Notes under the pieces: generated by a model
Told to the model about the DNA's origin: nothing
The model's input: the letters and a program-made list of their open reading frames with translations, nothing else
The model's database searches: none
Position numbers and translations under genes: made by a program
DNA from: Actinomadura sp. NAK00032
Lineage (GTDB): Bacteria > Actinomycetota > Actinomycetes > Streptosporangiales > Streptosporangiaceae
Assembly (NCBI RefSeq): GCF_013364275.1
Contig: NZ_CP054932.1
Span: forward strand, 4,216,001-4,280,000
Length of the DNA stretch: 64,000 nt
Direction of reading: 5' to 3'
Shown here: positions 52,966 to 62,014 of the stretch, piece after piece
Layout: every line of letters begins with the position of its first letter
How positions within the stretch are numbered: the first letter of the stretch is position 1

Positions 52966-55175
52966 TCCCCGACTTCACCGAGATCGACCTCGGGACCGCG
53001 CCCCCCGCCGACGAGGCCGCCAAGCGCTGGCGCGCCGCCGTCGCCGACGCCACCGGCGGGGACCCGGAGGCCCAGACCTGGGACACCCCGGAGGGCATCG
53101 GCGTCAAGCCGCTCTACACCGGCGACGACCTGGCCGGCGTCGACTTCCTCGACACCCTGCCCGGCATCGCGCCGTACCTGCGCGGCCCCTACCCGGCGAT
53201 GTACGCCACCCAGCCGTGGACGATCCGGCAGTACGCCGGCTTCTCCACCGCCGAGGAGTCCAACGCCTTCTACCGGCGCAACCTCGCGGCCGGGCAGAAG
53301 GGCCTGTCGGTCGCGTTCGACCTCGCCACCCACCGCGGCTACGACTCCGACCACCCGCGCGTGGCGGGCGACGTCGGCATGGCCGGCGTGGCGATCGACT
53401 CCATCTACGACATGCGCCAGCTGTTCGACGGCATCCCGCTGGACAAGATGAGCGTGTCGATGACCATGAACGGCGCCGTGCTGCCCGTCCTCGCGCTCTA
53501 CATCGCCGCCGCCGAGGAGCAGGGGGTGCAGCCGGAGGCGCTGGCGGGGACCATCCAGAACGACATCCTCAAGGAGTTCATGGTCCGCAACACCTACATC
53601 TACCCGCCGCAGCCGTCGATGCGGATCATCTCCGACATCTTCGCGTTCACCTCGCAGCGGATGCCGAAGTACAACTCCATCTCGATCTCCGGCTACCACA
53701 TCCAGGAGGCCGGGGCGACCGCCGACCTGGAGCTGGCCTACACCCTCGCCGACGGGGTCGAGTACATCCGCGCCGGGCGCGAGGCCGGCCTGGACATCGA
53801 CGCGTTCGCGCCCCGCCTGTCGTTCTTCTGGGCGATCGGCATGAACTTCTTCATGGAGGTCGCCAAGCTCCGCGCCGCGCGGCTGCTGTGGGCGCGGCTG
53901 GTGAAGACCTTCGGGCCGCGGAACCCCAAGTCGCTGTCGCTGCGGACCCACTCCCAGACGTCCGGCTGGTCGCTGACCGCGCAGGACGTCTACAACAACG
54001 TCGCCCGCACCTGCATCGAGGCGATGGCCGCCACGCAGGGCCACACCCAGTCGCTGCACACCAACGCGCTGGACGAGGCGCTGGCCCTGCCGACCGACTT
54101 CTCGGCCCGCATCGCCCGCAACACCCAGCTCCTGCTGCAGCAGGAGTCCGGGACGACCCGCACCATCGACCCGTGGGGCGGCAGCGCCTACGTCGAGCGG
54201 CTCACCTACGACCTCGCCCGCCGCGCCTGGGCGCACATCACCGAGGTCGAGCAGGCCGGCGGCATGGCCAAGGCCATCGACGAGGGGCTGCCCAAGCTGC
54301 GCATCGAGGAGGCCGCGGCCCGCACCCAGGCCCGCATCGACTCCGGGCGGCAGCCGGTCATCGGCGTCAACAAGTACCGTCCGGACGCCGAGCAGGAGAT
54401 CGAGGTCCTCAAGGTCGACAACGCGTCCGTCCGGGCGCAGCAGATCGACAAGCTGCGCCGGCTGCGCGAGGAGCGCGACGAGGGCGCGGCGCAGTCCGCG
54501 CTGGACGCGCTGACCCGGGCCGCCGGGGCCGCCGAGAGCGGCACCCGCCCGCACGGCCTGGAGCACAACCTGCTCGCGCTCGCCATCGGCGCGGCCCGCG
54601 CCAAGGCCACCGTCGGGGAGATCTCCGACGCCCTGGAGCGGGCGTACGGGCGGCACGCGGCGCAGATCCGTACGATCTCCGGTGTGTATCGGGAAGAGGC
54701 CGGCGAGGTGACGAGCATCGAGCGGGCGCGCGCCGCGACGGCCGCGTTCGAGGAGGCCGAGGGGCGCCGCCCGCGCATCCTGGTCGCCAAGATGGGGCAG
54801 GACGGCCACGACCGCGGCCAGAAGGTGATCGCTACCGGGTTCGCCGACCTCGGCTTCGACGTCGACGTGGGCCCGCTGTTCCAGACCCCGGCGGAGGTCG
54901 CCCGCCAGGCCGTCGAGGCCGACGTGCACATCGTCGGCGTCAACTCGCTCGCCGCCGGCCACCTCGCGCTGGTGCCCGCGCTGCGCGAGGAGTTGGCCGC
55001 GCTCGGCCGCGCCGACATCATGATCGTCGTGGGCGGGGTCATCCCGCCGCAGGACTTCGCCGAGCTGCGCGCCGCCGGCGCCGCCGCGATCTTCCCGCCG
55101 GGCACCGTGCTCGCGGACGCGGCGCTCGGCCTGCTGGACGAGCTGGGCGCCGAGCTGGGGCACGTCGCGCGGTGA
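52962..55175 (+). CDS. mutB: Methylmalonyl-CoA mutase large (catalytic) subunit
   Basis: 737 residues; ATG 52962 overlaps the mutA stop (ATGA). Catalyses (R)-methylmalonyl-CoA to succinyl-CoA with adenosylcobalamin. TIM-barrel active-site blocks YATQPWTIRQYAGFSTAEES and SVAFDLATHRGYDSDHPRVA are intact; the C-terminal cobalamin domain has KMGQDGHDRGQKVIATGFAD with the cobalt-ligating His at residue 616 (DGHDRG), plus GVNSLAAGHLALVPAL and VVGGVIPPQDF. Length is standard. The chaperone MeaB follows, overlapping by 4 nt. Function: propionate/odd-chain and branched-chain catabolism, or methylmalonyl-CoA supply for polyketides. Confidence 0.96.
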   Translation: MIPDFTEIDLGTAPPADEAAKRWRAAVADATGGDPEAQTWDTPEGIGVKPLYTGDDLAGVDFLDTLPGIAPYLRGPYPAMYATQPWTIRQYAGFSTAEESNAFYRRNLAAGQKGLSVAFDLATHRGYDSDHPRVAGDVGMAGVAIDSIYDMRQLFDGIPLDKMSVSMTMNGAVLPVLALYIAAAEEQGVQPEALAGTIQNDILKEFMVRNTYIYPPQPSMRIISDIFAFTSQRMPKYNSISISGYHIQEAGATADLELAYTLADGVEYIRAGREAGLDIDAFAPRLSFFWAIGMNFFMEVAKLRAARLLWARLVKTFGPRNPKSLSLRTHSQTSGWSLTAQDVYNNVARTCIEAMAATQGHTQSLHTNALDEALALPTDFSARIARNTQLLLQQESGTTRTIDPWGGSAYVERLTYDLARRAWAHITEVEQAGGMAKAIDEGLPKLRIEEAAARTQARIDSGRQPVIGVNKYRPDAEQEIEVLKVDNASVRAQQIDKLRRLREERDEGAAQSALDALTRAAGAAESGTRPHGLEHNLLALAIGAARAKATVGEISDALERAYGRHAAQIRTISGVYREEAGEVTSIERARAATAAFEEAEGRRPRILVAKMGQDGHDRGQKVIATGFADLGFDVDVGPLFQTPAEVARQAVEADVHIVGVNSLAAGHLALVPALREELAALGRADIMIVVGGVIPPQDFAELRAAGAAAIFPPGTVLADAALGLLDELGAELGHVAR

Positions 55176-56155
55176 GGCCGGGGCTCGACGACTACGTCGC
55201 CGGGGTGCGGGACGGGTCGCGGGCGTGGATCGCGCGCGCGGTCACGCTCGTGGAGTCGACCCGCCCCGACCACCGGGAGCTGGCGCAGAGGCTGCTGGTC
55301 GAGCTGACCCCGCACGCCGGGAACGCCCGCCGCGTCGGGATCACCGGCGTGCCCGGGGTCGGCAAGTCCACCTTCATCGACGCGCTCGGCACGAAGCTGA
55401 CGGGGGAGGGGAACAAGGTCGCGGTCCTCGCCGTGGACCCGTCCTCGACCCGGACGGGCGGCAGCATCCTCGGCGACAAGACCCGCATGCAGCGCCTCGC
55501 CGCCGACCCGGACGCCTTCATCCGGCCGTCGCCGACGGCCGGGACGCTCGGCGGCGTCGCCAAGGCCACCCGCGAGGCGATGGTCGTCATGGAGGCCGCC
55601 GGGTACGGCGTCGTGCTCGTCGAGACGGTCGGCGTCGGCCAGTCGGAGACGACCGTCGCCGAGATGGTCGACTCCTTCCTGTTCCTCACCCTCGCCCGCA
55701 CGGGCGACCAGCTCCAGGGCATCAAGAAGGGCGTCCTGGAGCTGGCCGACGTCATCGCCGTGAACAAGGCCGACGGCGAGCACAAGATGGAGGCCAAGCG
55801 CGCCGCGCGCGAGTTGTCCGGGGCGCTGCGGATGCTGCGCGGCGACGAGCGGCTGCGCGACACCCCCGTCCTGACGTGCAGCGCCCGCGAGGGCACCGGT
55901 CTGGACGAGGTGTGGGGCCTGATCATCGAGCACCAGGAGCGGCTCCGCGCGTCCGGCGAGCTGGAGGCCCGGCGCCGCCGCCAGCAGGTCGGCTGGACGT
56001 GGGCGATGGTCCGCGACCGGCTGCTCGGCGCGCTGCACGCGCACCCCGGCGTCCGCGAGGTCGTGCCGGAACTGGAGCGGGAGGTCGCCGACGGGACGCT
56101 CACCCCCGCGCTGGCCGCCGACCGCATCCTGGCGGCGTTCACCCGGGACGCCTGA
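55172..56155 (+). CDS. meaB: MeaB/ArgK-type GTPase chaperone of methylmalonyl-CoA mutase
   Basis: 327 residues from a GTG at 55172 that overlaps the mutB stop by 4 nt. G1 P-loop GVPGVGKSTFIDALG near residue 57-71, DPSSTRTGGSILGDKTRM, ETVGVGQSETTVAEMVD and NKADGEHKM (G4 NKxD) are the MeaB/ArgK series. It protects mutase from inactivation and gates cofactor loading. Completes a tightly coupled mutA-mutB-meaB operon. Confidence 0.94.
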   Translation: MRPGLDDYVAGVRDGSRAWIARAVTLVESTRPDHRELAQRLLVELTPHAGNARRVGITGVPGVGKSTFIDALGTKLTGEGNKVAVLAVDPSSTRTGGSILGDKTRMQRLAADPDAFIRPSPTAGTLGGVAKATREAMVVMEAAGYGVVLVETVGVGQSETTVAEMVDSFLFLTLARTGDQLQGIKKGVLELADVIAVNKADGEHKMEAKRAARELSGALRMLRGDERLRDTPVLTCSAREGTGLDEVWGLIIEHQERLRASGELEARRRRQQVGWTWAMVRDRLLGALHAHPGVREVVPELEREVADGTLTPALAADRILAAFTRDA

Positions 56156-56222
56156 CCCGGTTCCGGGCACGGGATGTCCGGGGTCCCGGTCGCGGCGGCC
56201 CCGGATCCGGTACAAAAGTCGG

Positions 56223-57197
56223 ATGGACGTCATCGCGCTCGATGCTCCGACCGACGCGCAGATCCGCGCGTGGCACGAGGTGGTCGCGGCCGTCCACGCC
56301 GCCGACCCGGCCGGGGAGCCCGCCCCCGACCCCGACGCGACGGCGCGGCGGCTGCTCGGCGCCGACCCCGGCTCGCGGCAGCGGCTCTGGGCGGTGCCGG
56401 ACGGCGGCCGGCTGCTCGCGGTGGCGGCGCTCCGGCTCCCCGGCGAGCCCGGCGCCGAGCGCCCCGGTGAGATCGACGTCCAGGTCCGACCCGGGCACCG
56501 GCGGCGCGGGCTCGGCGGCCGGCTGCTGGCCGCCGCCGCCGAGGGGCTGCGCGCCGACCGGCGCGCCAGCGTGATCGCGCAGGTCCTCGCCGGGACGCCG
56601 GCCGTCCCGTTCCTGGAGTCGCTGGGCTTCGAGTGCGTGCTCACCCTGCGCGGCATGGTGCTGCGGCTGGCGGACGTCCCTCCGGAGCGCGTCGCGCGGC
56701 TGCTGGCCGAGGCGCCCGCCGGGTACCGGCTGGCCCGCTGGCGGGGCGTGGTGCCGGACGGGTACGCGGCCGCCCTGGCCCGCGCCAAGTACGCCATGGC
56801 CGACCTCGCCGAGTACGAGGGCACGCAGTGGGACGCGCACCGCGTCCGGGAGATGGCCGAGGTCGTCGCCAAGCGCGGCGACGACCTGTACACGGTCGCC
56901 GCGCTGCACGGCGGTGCGATCGCGGGGTTCACCGAGGTCGTCGTCCCGCACGACTCGGCGGGCCGGGCCGCGCAGTACGACACGGCGGTCGTCCCCGAGC
57001 ACCGGGGCCGGCGCGTCGGCATCTGGGTGAAGGCCGCGATGCTCTCCTGGCTGGCCGCCGAGCGCCCCGACGTCCGCGAGATAGAAACGGACAATTCGGG
57101 CGACAATGTGCACATGATCGCGGTCAACGAGGAACTCGGGTTCCGCACCGAGCGCGAGTCCCTGGAGTACCAGGCCCCGGTGGCCGCCCTGCCCTGA
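56223..57197 (+). CDS. Tandem-GNAT N-acetyltransferase
   Basis: 324 residues containing two GNAT folds. The N-terminal copy has IDVQVRPGHRRRGLGGRLLA (motif A, about residues 83-102) and VPFLESLGFECVLTLRGMVL. The C-terminal copy has TAVVPEHRGRRVGIWVKAAM, then IETDNSGDNVHMIAVNEELG and FRTERESLEYQ. Tandem GNATs of this type include the mycothiol synthase MshD, but the present protein lacks clear MshD signatures, so I call it only by fold. Weak binding site before the ATG. Follows meaB by 67 nt. Confidence 0.8.
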   Translation: MDVIALDAPTDAQIRAWHEVVAAVHAADPAGEPAPDPDATARRLLGADPGSRQRLWAVPDGGRLLAVAALRLPGEPGAERPGEIDVQVRPGHRRRGLGGRLLAAAAEGLRADRRASVIAQVLAGTPAVPFLESLGFECVLTLRGMVLRLADVPPERVARLLAEAPAGYRLARWRGVVPDGYAAALARAKYAMADLAEYEGTQWDAHRVREMAEVVAKRGDDLYTVAALHGGAIAGFTEVVVPHDSAGRAAQYDTAVVPEHRGRRVGIWVKAAMLSWLAAERPDVREIETDNSGDNVHMIAVNEELGFRTERESLEYQAPVAALP

Positions 57198-57317
57198 CCG
57201 GGCCGGAAGGCAGTGCCGGGCCGGGCCGAAAACACCTTGCCGCCGCGCCCCGCGCCTCGGCATTCTTAGGGAGGCCGTTCCGGGAAATGCCCGGCGGCCG
57301 TGGAATTGCCGAATCAT

Positions 57318-57435
57318 TTCCCCATAGTTCACCGGAAGAACGCCGTGCTGCGGCATTCTCCAATCCCCTCCGTACTACGGGCCCGGGAATGGAGGGGTTC
57401 AGCACGGGATCCGGGTTCGAATCCCGGTGGGGGAG
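57318..57435 (+). ncRNA. tRNA-like fold with an enlarged anticodon arm, upstream of an HNH gene
   Basis: A 118-nt segment reproduces most tRNA landmarks. TTCCCCA (57318-57324) pairs with TGGGGGA (57428-57434, one wobble). U8-A9 are followed by a D-arm GTTC-ACCGGAA-GAAC (57327-57341) with the conserved A14 and GG. CCGTG (57343-57347) pairs with CACGG (57403-57407), extendable to CCGTGCTG/CAGCACGG. The T-arm CCGGG-TTCGAAT-CCCGG (57411-57427) is perfect. In place of a 7-nt anticodon loop there are about 50 extra nt containing a second hairpin (CCCCTCC/GGAGGGG) with CGGGCCCG inside. It is too long for an intact tRNA, too short for a group I intron, and has no definite anticodon. It may be a decayed tRNA, a tRNA-like leader of the HNH gene, or a tRNA with a small insertion. 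Confidence 0.35.
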
Positions 57436-57461
57436 CGGCACAGGGGCAAGGAGGTGACCCG

Positions 57462-57902
57462 GTGAACGTGCTCGTCCTGAACGCGTCGTACGAGCCCTTA
57501 CAGAGGGTGGACCTGCGGCACGCCATCCGCATGCTGGTGCGCGAGGTGGCGGTCGTCGAGGAGGCGGAGGAGGGCCGGACCTTCGGCCGCTTCCCCGTGC
57601 CGCGGGTCCTGCGGCTCGTCCGGTACGTCGCGATGCGCTGGCGGCACGGCAGGCGGCCGCCGTGGAGCAAGCGCGGGGTGTACCTGCGCGACCGGGGCCG
57701 CTGCTGCTACTGCGGCGGGCGCGGGAACACGATCGACCACGTCCGCCCGCAGTCCCGCGGCGGCGGCGACACCTGGGAGAACACCGTCCTGGCGTGTGGG
57801 AAGTGCAACAACCGCAAGGGAGACCGGACGGTCGCCGAGGCCGGGCTCCGGCTGCGGTGGCGGCCGCGGGTCCCGCGCTGGGAGGAGCTCGTCGGCCCCT
57901 GA
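57462..57902 (+). CDS. HNH endonuclease
   Basis: 146 residues from the GTG at 57462, which has a near-perfect AAGGAGGTGA 7 nt upstream; the longer frame runs back through the tRNA-like element and is rejected. The N-terminal ~70 residues (VLVLNASYEPLQRVDLRHAI, then RMLVREVAVVEE) are the typical actinobacterial prefix of this HNH family. The HNH core is CCYCGGRGNTIDHVRPQSRG with metal-binding CxxC, DHV, and ENTVLACGKCNNRKGD carrying the second CxxC and the N of HNH. It makes single- or double-strand DNA breaks in general; the cellular role is unknown. A 15-bp terminator follows. Confidence 0.88.
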   Translation: MNVLVLNASYEPLQRVDLRHAIRMLVREVAVVEEAEEGRTFGRFPVPRVLRLVRYVAMRWRHGRRPPWSKRGVYLRDRGRCCYCGGRGNTIDHVRPQSRGGGDTWENTVLACGKCNNRKGDRTVAEAGLRLRWRPRVPRWEELVGP

Positions 57903-57915
57903 CGAGGGCGGAGCG

Positions 57916-57950
57916 GAGGGCCGGACCGCCGGGACGGCGGTCCGGCCCTC
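57916..57950 (+). terminator. 15-bp hairpin after the HNH gene
   Basis: GAGGGCCGGACCGCC (57916-57930) pairs perfectly with GGCGGTCCGGCCCTC (57936-57950), loop GGGAC. Starts 14 nt past the HNH stop. Confidence 0.8.
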
Positions 57951-58100
57951 GTGCGTCCCGTACCAGCCGCGTCTCGTACCATGTGCCCCGTCTCGGTGAC
58001 TCACGCGTGACAGCGGGTGTTTTGAGGAAGCGTCTGAGGCTAAATGGGCGATTGTGATAGCGTGCCGCCAATCTTGAGCTTTGTTATCTAGGAGTGATCT

Positions 58101-59123
58101 GTGGCGGCCCTCGATCCCGGTGGCAGGACGGCCCGTGCGGCGCGCGGGCGCACGGCGGCGAAGCGCCTGGCGGCGATCGCGCTCGCGGTGGGCGTGTCGG
58201 CGGTGCTGCCGCCCGCGTCCGGGGCCGCCGCGAGGCTCCCGCAGGAGCCGAAGGACCTCAAGAAGGAGTACGCCAAGCTCAAGGAGCGCTCCGAGAAGCT
58301 GTCGAAGGAGTACCGGGGCGAGCTGGTCAGCCTGGAGGAGGCGAAGAAGGCCGCCGAGCGCGCGGGCGCGGACGCGCGGAAGACCGGCCGCGAGTACGAC
58401 GCGGCGCGCGTCGCCGTCGCGCGGATCGCCTCCACCACCTACATGACCGGCCGGCTCGACGTGATCCCGATGGTCTCCTCGGCCGAGCCGGGCGCCGCCG
58501 TCCGCGACGCCGCGGTCATCGAGCACATCACCCGCAACAACGGCCGCCGCATCGCCGAACTCGAGGTGCTCAGCACCAAGGCGGCGCAGTCGCGGGAGGC
58601 CGCCGAGAAGAAGCTGACCGCGGTGAAGAAGGAGATCGACGACCTGGAGGGCCAGCGCGCCCGGGTCAAGAAGCTCCTCGCCAAGTACAAGCCCGAGGTG
58701 ACCAAGGCCCCCGTGGGCGGCGGCGCCGGGCGGCCCGACGGGGTCAGCGGCAGCAAGTCGCCGATCGCGGGCAACTCCATGACCTCGCGGATGCGCACGG
58801 TGCTGCTGGAGGTCGACGGCAAGTTCGGCCCGTTCCCCACCATCGGCTGCGCCCGCCCCGGAGACCCGCAGGACCACGGCTCCGGCACCGCCTGCGACTT
58901 CATGGAGAGCACCGGCGGCAAGATGCCGAGCGCCTCCGCCCAGGCCCACGGCGACCGCGTCGCGCAGTACGTCATCGACAACGCCTCCCGCCTCGGCATC
59001 AAGTACGTCATCTGGAAGCAGCGCATCTACGACATGCGCGGCAGCGGCGGCTGGCGCCAGATGGAGGACCGCGGCAGCATCACCCAGAACCACTACGACC
59101 ACGTCCACGTCTCCGTCCTCTGA
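58101..59123 (+). CDS. Secreted coiled-coil protein with conserved C-terminal domain (ARB_07466/VldE-like)
   Basis: 340 residues from a GTG at 58101 with AGGAG 7 nt upstream. A long signal peptide (basic MAALDPGGRTARAARGRTAA then LAAIALAVGVSAVLPP, cleavage near ASGAAA) directs secretion. Residues ~55-215 form a Lys/Glu-rich coiled coil (KKEYAKLKERSEKLSKEYRG; EKKLTAVKKEIDDLEGQRAR), as in RipA/NlpC-like envelope proteins. The C-terminal ~110 residues (IGCARPGDPQDHGSGTACDF; NASRLGIKYVIWKQRIYDMR; SITQNHYDHVHVSV) match a domain found in many actinobacterial secreted proteins, with conserved His and Asp that could bind metal. A cell-wall role is likely; the reaction is not established. Confidence 0.8.
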   Translation: MAALDPGGRTARAARGRTAAKRLAAIALAVGVSAVLPPASGAAARLPQEPKDLKKEYAKLKERSEKLSKEYRGELVSLEEAKKAAERAGADARKTGREYDAARVAVARIASTTYMTGRLDVIPMVSSAEPGAAVRDAAVIEHITRNNGRRIAELEVLSTKAAQSREAAEKKLTAVKKEIDDLEGQRARVKKLLAKYKPEVTKAPVGGGAGRPDGVSGSKSPIAGNSMTSRMRTVLLEVDGKFGPFPTIGCARPGDPQDHGSGTACDFMESTGGKMPSASAQAHGDRVAQYVIDNASRLGIKYVIWKQRIYDMRGSGGWRQMEDRGSITQNHYDHVHVSVL

Positions 59124-59181
59124 CCCGGCGCCTCCGGGCCGGAGTGGGACGCTCGCGGCCGGCGTGGTCGCCGGCCCGCGG

Positions 59182-60237
59182 CTACTGGGGGTCGAGGCCG
59201 ACGACGGCAGCGTCGCGGGCGGAGCGGGCGGCGGCCTCGATGACCTCCAGGCCCGTGATCGCGTCCCCGAGCGTGGTCGGCGGCGGCGCGCCGTCGCGCA
59301 GGGCGCGGACGACGCCCGCGTAGAACTCCTGGTAGGCGCCCGGCGCGGTGGGCTCCGGGGAGGCCTCGTCCGGAGCGCCGAGGAGGCCGTAGGCGCCGGG
59401 GTCGGCGATGCCGTAGCCGGGGTCCTTCGGGGTGAGGCCGGCGCGCAGCTGGTCCTCCTGCGGGTCCATTCCGGAGACCGTGTAGGACGCGCGGCTCCCG
59501 AGCACCCGGAAGCGCGGGCCGAGCTGGGCCGCGGTCGCGCTCATCCACAGGTGCGAGCGGGCGCCGCCGGGATGGGCCAGGGCGACGAACACGTCGTCGG
59601 GGGCGGTGGCGCCGGGCCGGCGGGTGTCGATCTCGGCGTAGACGCGGGCGGGCCGGCCGAACAGCGCCACCGCCTGGTCGACGAGGTGGGAGCCGAGGTC
59701 GAACAGGATGCCGCCCGCGTCGCGGGGGTCGGTGCTCTCCTTCCAGCTCTCCTTCACCTCGGGCCGCCAGCGCTCGAACCGGGACTCCAGCCGCCGCACC
59801 TCGCCGAGCGCGCCCGACTCGATCAGCCGGGCCGCCGTGACGTAGTCGCCGTCCCAGCGGCGGTTGTGGAACGGGAACACCGGCAGGCCGCGGACGGCGC
59901 TCAGCGCGGCGAGCGAGCGGGCGTCCGCCGCCGAGGCCGCGACCGGCTTGTCCACCACGACCGGGACGCCGGCGGTGAGCGCCGTCCGGGCCAGCGGCAC
60001 GTGCTGGCGGTTCGGCGCGGCGACCACCACCAGGTCGTAGTCGCCCGAGGTGCCCCACAGCCGGTCCGCGCCGTCCAGGACCTCCGCCTCCGGGTACCGC
60101 TCCCGCACGGCCCGCTGCCGCTCGGGGGAGCCGGTCACGACCGCGGCGAGCCGCAGCCCCGGCACCGCCGAGATCAGCGGGGCGTGGAACACCGAGCCGC
60201 CGGTGCCGTATCCGATGAGCGCAACTCGCAGGTCCAT
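59182..60237 (-). CDS. Gfo/Idh/MocA-family oxidoreductase
   Basis: 351 residues from the ATG at 60237; a longer frame crosses the divergent promoter. Rossmann start RVALIGYGTGGSVFHAPLIS, sugar-substrate motif VVVDKPVAASAADARSL (catalytic EKP-like as DKP) and GILFDLGSHLVDQAVALFGR (the conserved D..H). The PFHNRRWDGDYVTAARLIES block is typical of YdgJ/scyllo-inositol- or sugar-dehydrogenase-type members. NAD(P)-dependent oxidation or reduction of a cyclic polyol or sugar is expected. Divergent from the redox two-component genes. Confidence 0.85.
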   Translation of the reverse strand: MDLRVALIGYGTGGSVFHAPLISAVPGLRLAAVVTGSPERQRAVRERYPEAEVLDGADRLWGTSGDYDLVVVAAPNRQHVPLARTALTAGVPVVVDKPVAASAADARSLAALSAVRGLPVFPFHNRRWDGDYVTAARLIESGALGEVRRLESRFERWRPEVKESWKESTDPRDAGGILFDLGSHLVDQAVALFGRPARVYAEIDTRRPGATAPDDVFVALAHPGGARSHLWMSATAAQLGPRFRVLGSRASYTVSGMDPQEDQLRAGLTPKDPGYGIADPGAYGLLGAPDEASPEPTAPGAYQEFYAGVVRALRDGAPPPTTLGDAITGLEVIEAAARSARDAAVVGLDPQ

Positions 60238-60367
60238 GCCCCGATCATGACCGATGCCGCCGCGGCGGCCGGGCGGCGGGGGTCGTGTCGGCGGGTCGCG
60301 TGCGGCGGGAAGGGGTAGGGGAGACGTAGGCTTTCGTCCGGGGTTGTGCCGGATCGAGGGGGACACG

Positions 60368-62014
60368 TTGCCCAAGCCAGTGCTGCTGACCGTCGACGAC
60401 GATCCGGGAGTGTCCCGGGCCGTGGCGCGGGACCTGCGCCGCAGGTACGCCGAGACGTACCGGATCGTGCGCGCGGAGTCGGGGCCGCAGGCCCTGGAGG
60501 CGCTGTCGGAGCTGCGGCTGCGCGGCGACGACACGGCGGTGCTCCTCGCCGACTACCGGATGCCCGGGATGGACGGCGTGGAGTTCCTGGAACGCGCGAT
60601 GGACCTGTTCCCGTTCGCGCGCCGCGTCCTGCTGACCGCCTACGCCGACACCGACGCGGCGATCCGCGCGATCAACGACGTCGACCTCGACCACTACATG
60701 CTCAAGCCGTGGAACCCGCCGCAGGAGAAGTTCTACCCGGTGATCGACGAGCAGCTGGACGCCTGGGGGCGGCTCGACCGGCGCCCGCCGTCCGAGCTGC
60801 GGGTGGTCGGGCACCGCTGGTCGTCCCGCTGCTACGAGGTCCGCGAGCTCCTCGCCCGCCTCCAGGTCCCCTACAGCTGGGTGATGGACACCGACCCGGA
60901 GGGCGCCGAACTGGTCGCGGCCGCCGGGTCGCCGGAGCTGCCGCTGGTGGTGACCGCGGACGGGACGGCGCTGGCGGCGCCGTCCGACGCCGAGCTGGCC
61001 GCCGCGGCCGGGCTGCCGAGCACCCCGTCCACCGGGTTCTACGACCTGATCGTGGTGGGCGGCGGGCCGTCCGGGCTCGGCGCGGCCGTGTACGGCGCCT
61101 CCGAGGGGCTGCGGACGGTCGTGGTGGAGCGGCGCGCCCTCGGCGGCCAGGCCGGGCAGAGCTCCCGCATCGAGAACTACCTGGGCTTCCCCGACGGGGT
61201 CAGCGGGGCGCAGCTCGCCGACCGCGCCCGCCGGCAGGCCGACCGGTTCGGCGCCGAGCTGCTGCAGGCCGGCGAGGTCGTCGGGCTGGAGTCGCGCGGC
61301 ACCGCGCGGGTGGCGACGCTGTCGGACGGCACGGAGATCGCCGCGCACGCCGTCATCCTCGCCAGCGGCGTGTCCTACCGGCGCCTCAACGCCGAGGGCG
61401 TGGAGGACTTCGTCGGGCGCGGCGTGTTCTACGGCGCCGCGCTCACCGAGGCGCCGTCCTGCGAGGACGAGGAGGTCGCCGTCGTCGGCGGCGCCAACTC
61501 CGCCGGGCAGGCGGCGGTGCACCTGGCGAAGTACGCCAGGAAGGTGCACATCATCGTCCGGGCCGACGGCCTGGAGAGGTCCATGTCGCACTACCTGATC
61601 GAGCAGATCGCGGCGACGCCGAACATCGAGGTGCACACGGGCAAGACGGTGTGCGCGGCGGAGGGCGCCGACCGGCTGGAGCGGCTCACGTTCGCGTCGG
61701 CGGCCGGGAAGAAGACCATCGACGCGCACTGGCTGTTCGTGTTCATCGGCGCGGAGCCGGGCACGGACTGGCTGGGCGGGTTCGTCGAGCGCGACCCGCG
61801 CGGGTACGTGCTGACCGGCCCCGACCTCGTCGCCGGCGGGCGCCGCCCCGCCGGGTGGCCGCTCGTCCGGCAGCCCTACCACCTGGAGACGAGCGTCCCC
61901 GGGGTGTTCGCCGCGGGCGACGTGCGCTCGGAGTCGATGAAGCGCGTCGCGTCCGCGGTCGGCGACGGTGCGATGGCCGTCGCACTCGTCCACCGTTATT
62001 TGGAGCAGGCATGA
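60368..62014 (+). CDS. Response regulator fused to glutaredoxin-like and TrxR-like domains
   Basis: 548 residues from a TTG at 60368 (GAGGGGGA upstream). Receiver ~4-125: LLTVDDDPG acidic pocket, phosphoacceptor D62 in LLADYRMPGMDG, and the Lys of MLKPWNPP. Residues ~140-215 resemble a glutaredoxin fold with a single Cys (SSRCYEVRELLARLQVPYSW; LPLVVTADGTAL). The C-terminal ~330 residues are thioredoxin-reductase-like: FAD motif DLIVVGGGPSGLGAAVYGAS, NADPH motif VAVVGGANSAGQAAVHLAKY and the final GVFAAGDVRSESMKRVASAV. The CxxC of TrxR is replaced by a stretch with only Cys365 (APSCEDEE). It overlaps the histidine kinase gene by 4 nt. It could convert sensing into flavin-dependent redox output, or use the flavoprotein as a sensor. 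Confidence 0.85.
   Translation: MPKPVLLTVDDDPGVSRAVARDLRRRYAETYRIVRAESGPQALEALSELRLRGDDTAVLLADYRMPGMDGVEFLERAMDLFPFARRVLLTAYADTDAAIRAINDVDLDHYMLKPWNPPQEKFYPVIDEQLDAWGRLDRRPPSELRVVGHRWSSRCYEVRELLARLQVPYSWVMDTDPEGAELVAAAGSPELPLVVTADGTALAAPSDAELAAAAGLPSTPSTGFYDLIVVGGGPSGLGAAVYGASEGLRTVVVERRALGGQAGQSSRIENYLGFPDGVSGAQLADRARRQADRFGAELLQAGEVVGLESRGTARVATLSDGTEIAAHAVILASGVSYRRLNAEGVEDFVGRGVFYGAALTEAPSCEDEEVAVVGGANSAGQAAVHLAKYARKVHIIVRADGLERSMSHYLIEQIAATPNIEVHTGKTVCAAEGADRLERLTFASAAGKKTIDAHWLFVFIGAEPGTDWLGGFVERDPRGYVLTGPDLVAGGRRPAGWPLVRQPYHLETSVPGVFAAGDVRSESMKRVASAVGDGAMAVALVHRYLEQA

Noticed and set aside
57364..57436. A normal-length tRNA ending at the perfect T-arm before the HNH gene
   Set aside because: A 73-nt fold from 57364 has a mismatch and wobble at the acceptor base, no U8, no D-arm and no sensible anticodon loop; only the longer tRNA-like fold is consistent.
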